From Shewanella sp. MR-4 (GTDB lineage Bacteria; Pseudomonadota; Gammaproteobacteria; Enterobacterales; Shewanellaceae): a stretch of DNA of 64,000 bases. The first letter of the stretch is position 1; every line of letters begins with the position of its first letter. Below, one piece after another: positions 36,316 to 44,822 of the stretch. The notes under the pieces are model-generated. The model searched no databases. It was not told the origin of the DNA and saw nothing but the letters and a program-made list of their open reading frames with translations. The stretch spans positions 4,337,001 through 4,401,000 of the forward strand of contig NC_008321.1 in NCBI RefSeq assembly GCF_000014685.1. Direction: 5' to 3'. Made by a program: the position numbers and the translations under genes.

Positions 36316-36374
36316 CTTGGAGTCCCTGCAACTCCAAGTTAGTCAATAACGCCAGTATCCCCCCATTCGGGGGG
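36316..36374 (+). other. Two intercistronic hairpins before the porin gene
   Basis: CTTGGAGT (36316-36323) pairs with ACTCCAAG (36331-36338), and CCCCCC (36359-36364) with GGGGGG (36369-36374). There is no T-run. They may set a boundary between the oxidoreductase genes and the porin gene. Confidence 0.45.
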
Positions 36375-36461
36375 AGTCACCCACACTCATGTCCGCGATC
36401 TTTAAGGTCAGGGCTAGTTGCATCTTAAAAACCCGTTACACCCTAAAATAAGGGGAAAATT

Positions 36462-37508
36462 ATGAATAAAACCTCGCTACTGCTACTCGGCCTCACGCTG
36501 CCTTTTGGCACTATGGCCGCAGAAAATAGTGATTGGGAACAACTCGATCGCCGCCTACAACACTTAGAACAGCAACAAACAACTCAACTGCAAAATACTG
36601 AACTTAGCCTCTACGGCTCTGTGAGACCCACACTGGTCTATAGCGATAGTAGTTTGACCGACGACTGGGATGTCGGAGATGCACTCTCACGTATAGGAAT
36701 TAAGGGTAAAACTGAATTCGCCCCCGGCTGGGCACTGCTGGCACAAGGTGAATGGAAAATAAACCTGAACGGTGATGGTAGCTTTGGTGATGCACGCTTA
36801 GCTTTTGCGGGCGTAAGCTCTCCTTGGGGACAATTCACTCTCGGCCGTCAACGCCCCGTACAATATAGCCTAGTCGCCGAATATACCGACATCTTCAATA
36901 ATGCCAACTCGCCTTTCGCCTACAATCAGGAGAGTCCTTTTTTTACGGATAATCTCGCGCTTTATCAAGCCAAAATCGGCTATTTTACCCTTATGGGATC
37001 AGCGCAATTTAAGAGCAAAGAGGCCAACAGTGGCGCAGATATGCTGAATGCTGGGATTGGCTTCGACTGGCAACAGTTACACCTAGGGCTAAGTTACCTA
37101 GAACAGGATACTTTCGAGTCCAATCTTAATACTGGCAAAGAAAATACTACTGGTTTTGCAATGGCTTATAGCTTTACCAATGGTGTCTATCTTGCAGTTG
37201 CCTATCAATATAAGGACTACCAACTCAATCAAGGCGAAGACAGAGAGGGCTATAGTCTCGATAGTGCACTCGCCCTTCCACTCGGTCCGGACTACAAGCT
37301 TAAGCTGGGTTACTTCCAATTCGACGATGGGGTAAGCGACCCAAGCAGTCTTAACTATCAAGGTGTTAATACCACAATAGAGTGGAATCCCACCCCCAAT
37401 GTGCGCCTGCATGCAGAGTACTTATATCAAGACAATGACAACCGAGATACAGATAACAGTATCGCCATCGGGGTTCGCTATGACTTCGATTTAAACTGGA
37501 AAGCTTAA
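36462..37508 (+). CDS. Outer membrane porin of the gram-negative porin family
   Basis: A 348-residue precursor with a signal peptide (to about residue 20, GTMAAE), a short coiled-coil stretch (LDRRLQHLEQQQTTQLQ), and a beta barrel. The motifs LYGSVRPTLVYSD, LGRQRPVQYSLVAEYTDIF and the closing strand NSIAIGVRYDFDLNWKA are typical of OmpC-like trimeric porins of Shewanella and Vibrio. It ends the cluster and may admit the substrate of the molybdoenzyme, which is inference from position. AAGGGGA precedes the ATG. Confidence 0.83.
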   Translation: MNKTSLLLLGLTLPFGTMAAENSDWEQLDRRLQHLEQQQTTQLQNTELSLYGSVRPTLVYSDSSLTDDWDVGDALSRIGIKGKTEFAPGWALLAQGEWKINLNGDGSFGDARLAFAGVSSPWGQFTLGRQRPVQYSLVAEYTDIFNNANSPFAYNQESPFFTDNLALYQAKIGYFTLMGSAQFKSKEANSGADMLNAGIGFDWQQLHLGLSYLEQDTFESNLNTGKENTTGFAMAYSFTNGVYLAVAYQYKDYQLNQGEDREGYSLDSALALPLGPDYKLKLGYFQFDDGVSDPSSLNYQGVNTTIEWNPTPNVRLHAEYLYQDNDNRDTDNSIAIGVRYDFDLNWKA

Positions 37509-37554
37509 CTCAAACCCTGCCAAGGACGGCACTCCTCTGCCCAACTCAGACTCA

Positions 37555-38313
37555 TCATAGGGTACGGCGATACGCGGCGGGTGTCAGGCCAAAGGTCTGC
37601 TTAAAGCGCGTCGAGAATTTTTCTGCCGACAAATACCCGCAGGCTAAAGCAATTTGCAGGACGGAATCCGTAGAATTTTGCAACAGCGCTAGGCCCTGGC
37701 ACAAACGTACTTCGGCGAGTAATTGCCTAAAACTAGTATCTTCCTGCGCCAGTTTACGTCTTAAACTGGCAGTGCTCATATGCAACTTGTCGGCGATGTC
37801 CTCTTGCTGCCATGGGGCTGAAGGATGTTGTCCGAGCAAGCCCAGCACCGCTTGGCTCACATTTGCAGGCTTATGACTGTAAAGCCAATTGACACTCGCT
37901 TACTGCGGCAGACTCAGCAGCAAAGCGGCTAAATAATGCATCTGCACCGATGTGGGTAGCGCCAAGGTCAGGCTGTGCAGCAACGCATTCCAGGCAAAAT
38001 CGACCGAGCGTGAAATCGTTTGCGTGGGCTTTGGTATCATCCTATCGGTTGCCGCCAGCGTAACGCCTGAGGGTAACTCATAGGGTAAGAGGAGTTGCAC
38101 CGCTCGATAGCGCCCGCTCATCGGTCGATTAACGAAGCTGATATGACTTCCGGCGGGTAACAATAATAGCTGCTCAGCATTCACGGCCAGGGCATCATCT
38201 TGCCAGAGCAGCGACTTCTCGCCTTGGATCACGCGGATAATCGAGGGCTGATGCACTGGTACCCGCGAAAGTGACTGCGCCAGTTTAGAGTCGTATTCAA
38301 ACATGCGGATCAT
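37555..38313 (-). pseudogene. AraC-family regulator interrupted by an in-frame TAA
   Basis: Two pieces in the same frame make one AraC-type protein. The N-terminal 137 residues (38313 to 37903) form a cupin-like sensor part ending LAALLLSLPQ. After the TAA at 37902-37900 the frame runs on without a second stop (ASVNWLYSHK...). It continues into the helix-turn-helix domain DIADKLHMSTASLRRKLAQE and the second helix SVLQIALACGYLSAEKFSTRFKQTFGLTPAAYRR. CAG TAA GCG suggests a single-base nonsense change. The full product would be 252 residues. An internal GTG at 37860 could restart the DNA-binding part alone. It lies 17 bases downstream of the PEBP gene. Confidence 0.8.
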
Positions 38314-38330
38314 ACATCAGCCCTACACTA

Positions 38331-38876
38331 TTAGCGCTGATACACAGCGGTCAGCTTAGCGCTACCTAAGGCCTGCGCATTGAGCATAAAGCCTAACAGC
38401 GCGGGAGATGCCTCTTTAGGTAACTCTAATGGTGAAGGTAGCGCCCACACAGTAAAGATATATCTGTGCATGCCATGCCCCTGCGGCGGACAAGCGCCAC
38501 CAAAGTCAGTAGTGCCAAAGTCATTCTTCAGCGCAATCGCTCCTTGAGGTAAGGCGTTGGCTTTAGAGCCCGCACCTTGGGCTAACTGTTGTTGCTCGCC
38601 GCCAATATTGTAGACGGCCCAATGCCACCAACCACTACCCGTTGGCGCATCGGGATCATAAGCCGTCACCGCATAGGCTTTTGTGCCTTTTGGCGCATAA
38701 CTCCAAGTGAGTTCGGGAGAAAGATTCTCGCCATTACAGCCGAATCCATTAAAAACAAATTGATTCGATAATTGCTGACCTTCGCCAATATCTTTACTCG
38801 ATAAGGTCATGGCCTGCGCCGAGCTGAATGCCGCCGTTAATAACCCAAGTCCGACTATCCACTTATGTAAATGCAT
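38331..38876 (-). CDS. Periplasmic PEBP/YbhB-like protein
   Basis: Phosphatidylethanolamine-binding-protein family, YbhB/YbcL type. A signal peptide (to about SSAQA) precedes FVFNGFGCNGENLSPELTW, AVTAYDPDAPTGSGWWHWAVYNI and CPPQGHGMHRYIFTVWAL, the conserved ligand-pocket motifs. About 181 residues. Function in bacteria is unclear. Three ATGs in tandem (38882, 38879, 38876) follow GGAGAT; the third has the best spacing. The next gene in the same direction is the broken AraC regulator, which may have controlled it. Confidence 0.87.
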   Translation of the reverse strand: MHLHKWIVGLGLLTAAFSSAQAMTLSSKDIGEGQQLSNQFVFNGFGCNGENLSPELTWSYAPKGTKAYAVTAYDPDAPTGSGWWHWAVYNIGGEQQQLAQGAGSKANALPQGAIALKNDFGTTDFGGACPPQGHGMHRYIFTVWALPSPLELPKEASPALLGFMLNAQALGSAKLTAVYQR

Positions 38877-38882
38877 CATCAT

Positions 38883-39358
38883 TATCTCCTTTAGATTAGG
38901 GCTAATTTACGCCAGTCTTAAGTGGCAAACCTGCCTCAAAACGCCAAGTTTCTTCCCTAAATGCTCAAAATTGAGAAAAAGTGTCGGCTTTTTGTCATCT
39001 TTAAGCACCTAAGTGATTTTGTAAAGACTTTATCTGCATTTTTATTCAAATATGCCGTACTTTATAAAACACCAAATGAATCAATACAGCGATTAAAGCC
39101 TAATAAGATATTTATCATTTATTAATTTATGCACTTTTTAATTTTCATTATTAATTTGACAATATTTACTTTCGTTATTTAGATAATGATACTTAAGGAT
39201 GATTGACTGTATTTAATTTGGTAAAAATATTGAAATAAATAATTACAGCTAATTAAAAATACGACACTGATCATATTTTTATTGATAACACACAGATAAA
39301 CTCCATACCGTAATAAAACGTATCAATCATTTTCTCTAATCTCATAATGGAGTTGTAT
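38883..39358 (+). other. AT-rich upstream region of the speFL-speF operon
   Basis: No gene seen. It contains the divergent PEBP promoter side and a long AT-rich tract (about 39015-39330) that includes the promoter candidate at 39156-39185. The 5' untranslated region before the leader peptide would be about 165 bases, enough for additional regulation. Confidence 0.5.
39156..39185 (+). promoter_or_regulatory. Candidate sigma-70 promoter for speFL-speF
   Basis: TTGACA (39156-39161), an 18-base spacer, and TAGATA (39180-39185), inside a very AT-rich stretch. It is the only consensus -35 seen upstream of the leader. Confidence 0.5.
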
Positions 39359-39463
39359 ATGAAGAGGAAATCAAAAATCATGGCTCACATCCGGCGCACC
39401 AGACATATCATGATGCCAAGCCAACGTGACTATTTCGACCATTCATACATCTTCCTTCGCTAA
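39359..39463 (+). CDS. speFL: SpeFL ornithine-sensing leader peptide
   Basis: A 34-codon frame, the same length as E. coli SpeFL. It has GGAG about eight bases before the ATG. The product aligns without gaps: H10-I11-R12-R13-T14-x-H16-I17-M18 is identical to E. coli at these positions, and R23, F26, D27 and the final R34 also match. In E. coli this peptide captures ornithine in the ribosome exit tunnel, stalls at the end of the leader, and thereby prevents Rho-dependent termination upstream of speF. The speF start is 311 bases downstream, leaving space for the Rho-sensitive region. Same mechanism here is inferred from the conserved sensor residues. Confidence 0.9.
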   Translation: MKRKSKIMAHIRRTRHIMMPSQRDYFDHSYIFLR

Positions 39464-39774
39464 TCCTCGCGTAGGTAGTAGGCCAATTAACAGGTCTAAA
39501 GTGGTATTGCCCTTGTAAGCGCATACACTTATCGTACTGTTTTTGCAGGTTTATTATCTCGCATCTAAATCAAAGCATTCTTTAGTCAGTGCAGCCAAGC
39601 TGCGGCCAAATAATTCTCTCGGAATAAATCTATCTATTTTATTCTAGGACGATTTATAGCCTCATCATATCTGCACACGGAATAGCCATATCTAATTTAA
39701 TGCCATTAATATTTTTTAATTAGGTATAGGCCAAGTTGTATCCAAAACTTTTTAAAGTAAAAGGGAAATTAACG
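39464..39774 (+). promoter_or_regulatory. speFL-speF intergenic leader
   Basis: A 311-base untranslated stretch between the leader stop and speF. It has no T-run terminator. Its position is that of the Rho-utilisation and pause region in E. coli speF. The part just after the leader is relatively C-rich, with little obvious secondary structure, which would fit Rho loading; this was judged by eye. Confidence 0.5.
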
Positions 39775-41937
39775 ATGAAATCATTAAAAGTTGCCGCCAG
39801 CTTATCTGTTAGATCATGTTTTGAAATAGACAGAGAAGTCGTCAATGTATTAACCACAGATTTTTGCGATGTGGGTGCGGCTGTAGTCTCTGTTGATGAT
39901 GTTAGAAATGGTATTGTTGAAAAAATTAAAAATACCGGATTGAAACTGCCTATTTTCGTATCAGTTTGTTGTGAAGAAACCTTCCCAGATGATATTTGCT
40001 CTTCTATTACCGGGGTATTTGAACTCTGCGGTAGCAATACCGATTTCTATGGCAAACAGGTCGAAACCGCCGTCCAAAAATATGAGCAAGCCCTATTACC
40101 GCCGTTCTTTGGCACACTGAAAAAATACGTGGAAATGGGCAACTCCACCTTCGCCTGCCCAGGCCATCAGGGTGGGCAATTCTTCCGTAAACATCCTGTG
40201 GGTCGCCAATTTTTCGATTTCTTTGGCGAAACCATTTTCCGCTCCGATATGTGTAATGCCGACGTTAAACTCGGCGATCTGTTAATCCATGAAGGCGCGC
40301 CACTGGATGCACAAAAATACGCGGCCAAAGTCTTTAACGCCGATAAAACCTACTTTGTGCTCAACGGAACTTCTTCTTCAAATAAAGTGGCGACCAACGC
40401 ACTGCTGGCGAAGGGAGACTTGGTATTATTCGACCGTAACAACCATAAATCCAACCACCATGGCGCGTTAATTCAAGCCGGTGCGACACCGATTTATTTA
40501 GAAACCGCCCGTAACCCCTTCGGCTTTATTGGTGGCATCGACGCCCACTGCTTCCAAGAGTCTTATTTAAGGGAGCAGATCCGCGCCGTTGCACCTGAGC
40601 GTGCCGATGAACAACGTCCATTCCGTTTAGCCATTATCCAGCTGGGCACCTACGATGGCACTATCTACAACGCTCGCCAAGTAGTTGATCGTATTGGACA
40701 TCTATGTGATTACATCCTGTTTGACTCGGCTTGGGTTGGCTATGAGCAATTTATTCCTATGATGAATGACTGCTCGCCTCTGCTGCTCGAACTGACGCCT
40801 GAAGATCCCGGTATTATCGTGACTCAGTCAGTACACAAACAGCAGGCAGGCTTCTCACAAACCTCGCAAATTCACAAAAAAGACTCACATATCAAAGGCC
40901 AAGCCAGATACTGCAACCATAAACGCTTCAACAACGCCTTTATGATGCACGCCTCTACCAGCCCCTTCTATCCGCTGTTTGCCGCATTGGATGTGAACGC
41001 TAAAATGCACGAAGGCGCCAGCGGCCGTTATCTGTGGCGTGAGGCGGTTAAAGCCGGTATTGAAGCTCGCAAGTTACTGCTCAAAAAATGTAAATATATC
41101 AAGCCATTTATCCCAAGCATGATCGAGGGACGCCCATGGCAGGATTATCCAACCGAACAAATGGCCGATGATTTACGTTTCTTCGAGTTTGAACCCGGAC
41201 AAAAATGGCACTCCTTCGACGGTTACGAAAAAGGCCAATATTTCGTAGACCCTTGTAAGTTCCTATTAACCACGCCTGGTATCGATGCCGAAACGGGTAA
41301 ATATACTGAGTTTGGTATTCCAGCAACTATTCTGGCTAACTTCTTACGTGAAAATAATATTATTCCCGAGAAGTGCGACTTAAATTCGATTTTATTCCTG
41401 ATGACACCTGCGGAAGATATGGCGAAGATGCAACACTTAGTGTCGCAAATATCTCGCTTCGAAAAATTAGTCGACGAAGATGCGCCATTATCTGAAGTAT
41501 TACCTAACGTCTATAACGCCAATAAAGCCCGTTATAAAGACTATACCATTCGTCAACTCTGCCAAGAAATGCACAACCTTTATGTCAGCCATGACGTAAA
41601 ACAACTGCAAAAAGAAATGTTCCGTCAGGCGCATTTCCCAACAAAAGTGATGGACCCACAGGAAGCCAACCTCGAGTTTATCCGTGGCAAAGTGGAGTTA
41701 GTACCACTGTCACAAATTGAGGGACGCATTGCCGCAGAAGGTGCATTGCCTTATCCACCTGGAGTGTTATGTGTGGTCCCAGGTGAAATATGGGGTGGCG
41801 CTGTACAACGTTATTTCTTAGCCCTTGAAGAAGGCATCAACTTATTACCCGGATTCTCCCCTGAATTACAAGGTGTTTACCTCGAAAACACCCCAGACGG
41901 AAAAATCCAAGCCCTAGGTTATGTATTAAATAAATAA
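39775..41937 (+). CDS. speF: Ornithine decarboxylase, inducible type
   Basis: A PLP enzyme of about 720 residues that converts ornithine to putrescine and consumes a proton. It belongs to the bacterial fold-I decarboxylases: an N-terminal wing domain, then FACPGHQGGQFFRKHPVGRQF, NADKTYFVLNGTSSSNK, and the PLP-lysine motif TQSVHKQQAGFSQTSQIH. The open frame extends 13 codons above, but the product begins MKSLKVAASLSVRS at ATG 39775, with AAAGGGA upstream. Together with potE it forms the classic acid-response ornithine module, and the SpeFL leader upstream supports SpeF rather than SpeC. Confidence 0.94.
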   Translation: MKSLKVAASLSVRSCFEIDREVVNVLTTDFCDVGAAVVSVDDVRNGIVEKIKNTGLKLPIFVSVCCEETFPDDICSSITGVFELCGSNTDFYGKQVETAVQKYEQALLPPFFGTLKKYVEMGNSTFACPGHQGGQFFRKHPVGRQFFDFFGETIFRSDMCNADVKLGDLLIHEGAPLDAQKYAAKVFNADKTYFVLNGTSSSNKVATNALLAKGDLVLFDRNNHKSNHHGALIQAGATPIYLETARNPFGFIGGIDAHCFQESYLREQIRAVAPERADEQRPFRLAIIQLGTYDGTIYNARQVVDRIGHLCDYILFDSAWVGYEQFIPMMNDCSPLLLELTPEDPGIIVTQSVHKQQAGFSQTSQIHKKDSHIKGQARYCNHKRFNNAFMMHASTSPFYPLFAALDVNAKMHEGASGRYLWREAVKAGIEARKLLLKKCKYIKPFIPSMIEGRPWQDYPTEQMADDLRFFEFEPGQKWHSFDGYEKGQYFVDPCKFLLTTPGIDAETGKYTEFGIPATILANFLRENNIIPEKCDLNSILFLMTPAEDMAKMQHLVSQISRFEKLVDEDAPLSEVLPNVYNANKARYKDYTIRQLCQEMHNLYVSHDVKQLQKEMFRQAHFPTKVMDPQEANLEFIRGKVELVPLSQIEGRIAAEGALPYPPGVLCVVPGEIWGGAVQRYFLALEEGINLLPGFSPELQGVYLENTPDGKIQALGYVLNK

Positions 41938-41946
41938 TTGAAACCC

Positions 41947-41979
41947 GACTGCAGAGTTAATTAACCCCGCTCTGCAGTC
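41947..41979 (+). other. Intercistronic hairpin between speF and potE
   Basis: GACTGCAGAG (41947-41956) pairs perfectly with CTCTGCAGTC (41970-41979). No T-run follows. It may reduce read-through or protect the speF mRNA end. Confidence 0.55.
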
Positions 41980-42022
41980 AATTTCAAACTTCTATAATGA
42001 ATAACATTATTAGGTCATTATT

Positions 42023-43342
42023 ATGAGTAAATCAGCAAATAAAATTGGTGTCGTCCAATTAACTATTATCACCATAGTCAACATGATGGGTTCAGGTATT
42101 ATCATGTTGCCTACCCAATTAGCCCAAGTCGGTACTATTTCTATCCTTTCTTGGTTAGTGACTGCGGCGGGTTCTACAGCGCTTGCCTATGCCTTTGCCA
42201 AATGCGGTATGTTCAGTAAAAAATCAGGTGGTATGGGCGGTTACGCCGAATATGCCTTCGGTCGTAGCGGTAACTTTATGGCGAACTACACCTATGCGGT
42301 ATCGCTTTTAATCGCTAACGTCGCCATCGCTATCTCTGCCGTGGGTTATGCCGCGGTGCTACTCGAAGTGAACTTAAGCCCAATGGCTATCTGTCTTGCC
42401 ACCATTGGCGTGCTTTGGTTAGCAACAGTGGCTAACTTTGGTGGCGCCCGCATTACGGGTCGCGTGAGTAGCGTTACCGTGTGGGGGATTATTCTGCCCG
42501 TGATTGGTGTGTCGTTAATCGGTTGGTTCTGGTTCGATATCGACCTCTACAAAGGTGCTTGGAACCCACACGATATGCCTTTCTTTAAAGCCTTAGGCGG
42601 TTCAATCGCGATGACTCTATGGGCATTCCTTGGCTTAGAATCAGCTTGTGCTAACTCGGAGACAGTTGATAACCCAGAGAAAAACGTTCCTATCGCCGTA
42701 ATGGGCGGTACCTTAGGTGCAGCGCTTATCTATATCGTTTCAACCAACGTGATTGCCGGTATTGTGCCTAACGCTGAACTTGCCAACTCAAACGCACCTT
42801 TCGGTCTAGCCTTTGCGCAAATGTTTAACCCTGTGGTCGGTAAAATCGTGATGGCCTGCGCCATTATCTCCTGTACTGGCTCACTGCTGGGTTGGCAGTT
42901 CACTATCGCGCAAGTGTTTAAAGCCTCTGCCGATGAAGGTTTCTTCCCTAAAGTATTCTCTAAGGTCAGTAAAGCCGATGCACCAATTTGGGGTATGACC
43001 ATCATCGTTTCGATTCAAACCCTGCTGTCTTTGATGACTATCAGCCCATCACTGAGCAAACAGTTTGAAGCCCTGGTTAACCTCGCCGTGGTGACTAACA
43101 TTGTGCCTTACATCCTGTCCATGGCAGCCCTAGGTGTGATGCAAAAACAACTCAAAGTACCAGCGAACAAGGCCCGTGTTGCCAACGTGATTGCGGTTAT
43201 CGGCGCCCTGTATAGCTTCTACGCCCTCTATAGCTCTGGTGAAACCGCAGTGATGTTAGGCGCTATCGCGACCTTCTTCGGTTGGACCATCTACGGGGTG
43301 ATTTCTAATAAAACACCAACAGCTGAGATCAAAGCAGCGTGA
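42023..43342 (+). CDS. potE: Putrescine-ornithine antiporter
   Basis: A 439-residue APC-family inner-membrane transporter with about twelve helices, which exchanges external ornithine for internal putrescine. The start KIGVVQLTIITIVNMMGSGIIMLPTQLAQVG is the PotE N terminus, including the MMGSGI substrate loop; GGMGGYAEYAFGRSGNF and WAFLGLESACANSETVDNPEKNVP are also typical. Its location right after speF settles the assignment. Separated from speF by an 85-bp gap with a stem-loop, and from the following porin by 124 bp with another. Confidence 0.95.
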   Translation: MSKSANKIGVVQLTIITIVNMMGSGIIMLPTQLAQVGTISILSWLVTAAGSTALAYAFAKCGMFSKKSGGMGGYAEYAFGRSGNFMANYTYAVSLLIANVAIAISAVGYAAVLLEVNLSPMAICLATIGVLWLATVANFGGARITGRVSSVTVWGIILPVIGVSLIGWFWFDIDLYKGAWNPHDMPFFKALGGSIAMTLWAFLGLESACANSETVDNPEKNVPIAVMGGTLGAALIYIVSTNVIAGIVPNAELANSNAPFGLAFAQMFNPVVGKIVMACAIISCTGSLLGWQFTIAQVFKASADEGFFPKVFSKVSKADAPIWGMTIIVSIQTLLSLMTISPSLSKQFEALVNLAVVTNIVPYILSMAALGVMQKQLKVPANKARVANVIAVIGALYSFYALYSSGETAVMLGAIATFFGWTIYGVISNKTPTAEIKAA

Positions 43343-43405
43343 GCACGTCTCCCCTGCGATTCTCACTCTTTACTAGATAAGAAACATAAAACCAATCCGT
43401 CTTCA

Positions 43406-43435
43406 GGGACCTTAAGCCACAGTGCCTAAGGTCCC
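43406..43435 (+). other. Intercistronic hairpin between potE and the porin gene
   Basis: GGGACCTTA (43406-43414) pairs perfectly with TAAGGTCCC (43427-43435). There is no T-run, so transcription may continue into the porin gene. Confidence 0.55.
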
Positions 43436-43466
43436 CAGACAAAACTTGCCTATTTTCGGTGGAACT

Positions 43467-44621
43467 ATGAAAAAAACATGCATCGCTCTAATGCTACCTA
43501 TGCTGTTGGCCGCCACCAGCAGCCAAGCGGTTGAACTCTATAACGATCAAAAAAACTCATTAGATTTAAGTGGTTGGTTAGGCTTCGCGGCACTCAACGA
43601 CAGCCACGATACCTCAGTAATTGATGACTCCTCCCGAGTACGATTTAGCTTTGAACGCAGCGAGAGAAATGGCTGGACCGCCTTTGCCACCACGGAATGG
43701 GGCATCAACATGGTGTCCAGCGATGACAGTTTAGTGATGCAAGGTGGCAAACTGGCCGCCGAAAAAACCGAAGACTTCCTCTATAACCGTTTAGGTTATG
43801 TCGGTATGTCGCACGATGAATGGGGTAGCCTCAGCTTTGGTAAGCAATGGGGCGCTTACTATGATGTTGCAGGCACGACGGATTTACCGAACGTCTTCGC
43901 CGGATATAGCGTCGGTGCCTACGCCTTTAGCGATGGCGGGCTAACAGGAACTGGCCGTGCCGACTCCGCGTTTATCTACCGTAATAGCTTTGGCCCAGTG
44001 CAAATTGCCCTGCAATACGCCGCCAAAACCAATGGTGATGTCACCTTAAAAAATGATGACGGCAGCGAAATGACCAACTCTGAGCTTAATTTCGACAGCA
44101 GTTACGGTGCCAGCCTGACCTACTCACTCACAGATAAATTTAAACTGCTCGCCGGCTTTAACCGTGGCGACTTTGAAGGCCATCTAGGTAACACTCAAGT
44201 CGATGAAACCAACGAAATCGTCGGTATCGGCGCCATGTATGGTGATTACTATCACTACGCCGATAACCGCGAAGCCAGCGGTCTCTACGTCGGCTTTAAC
44301 GCCCATCAGAGTAAGAACAATGAGTTGGTCGGCGGCGAACTCTACGACGCTACTGGCGCTGAGCTGATGACGGCCTATCAATTCGATAACGGTTTTGTGC
44401 CTATGATTGTCCTCAGCTATTTGGACTTAGACACAGATGCCAGCACGCCCATCCAAGGCAAATGGACCCGCCAATTCGCCATGCTTGGACTGCACTACCG
44501 TTATAGTAACGACACTGTGATGTTTGCCGAAATGAAGTTAGATTTCAGCAACATGGATGACCCTGCACTCGAAGCGCAGGAAGATAATGGCTTTGCGGTA
44601 GGGATTAACTACTTCTTTTAG
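43467..44621 (+). CDS. Outer membrane porin linked to speF-potE
   Basis: A 384-residue gram-negative porin. A signal peptide (MKKTCIALMLPMLLAATSS, cleaved near SQA) precedes a beta barrel with LSGWLGFAAL, FERSERNGWTAFATTEWGIN, RLGYVGMSHDEWGSLSFGKQWG, and a terminal strand ending GFAVGINYFF with the usual C-terminal Phe. The frame opens 15 codons upstream, but the signal peptide and GGTGGAA fix ATG 43467. Its place after potE suggests it may admit ornithine or release putrescine; this is inference. A strong terminator follows. Confidence 0.85.
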   Translation: MKKTCIALMLPMLLAATSSQAVELYNDQKNSLDLSGWLGFAALNDSHDTSVIDDSSRVRFSFERSERNGWTAFATTEWGINMVSSDDSLVMQGGKLAAEKTEDFLYNRLGYVGMSHDEWGSLSFGKQWGAYYDVAGTTDLPNVFAGYSVGAYAFSDGGLTGTGRADSAFIYRNSFGPVQIALQYAAKTNGDVTLKNDDGSEMTNSELNFDSSYGASLTYSLTDKFKLLAGFNRGDFEGHLGNTQVDETNEIVGIGAMYGDYYHYADNREASGLYVGFNAHQSKNNELVGGELYDATGAELMTAYQFDNGFVPMIVLSYLDLDTDASTPIQGKWTRQFAMLGLHYRYSNDTVMFAEMKLDFSNMDDPALEAQEDNGFAVGINYFF

Positions 44622-44781
44622 GAATGGACAGTCTTCATCAGGCTCTCCCGTACATTGAGGGATAGTGGCTCACGTTCCTCATATCCGTGGGCCCATTTGA
44701 GACTGAGGTGCGGCGCACGTTCCGTCTACAAACGCTCGCCACACTCATTGGATGGTACCGCTGGTTTACCATCATCTCTGC

Positions 44782-44819
44782 GCCACTCCAAATAGGTTTA
44801 CTGGAGTGGCTTTTTTTCG
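44782..44819 (+). terminator. Terminator of the speF-potE-porin unit
   Basis: GCCACTCC and GGAGTGGC form an 8-bp stem around AAATAGGTTTACT, followed by seven or more Ts. It sits between this operon and the convergent ygiQ. Confidence 0.88.
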
Positions 44820-44822
44820 CCG

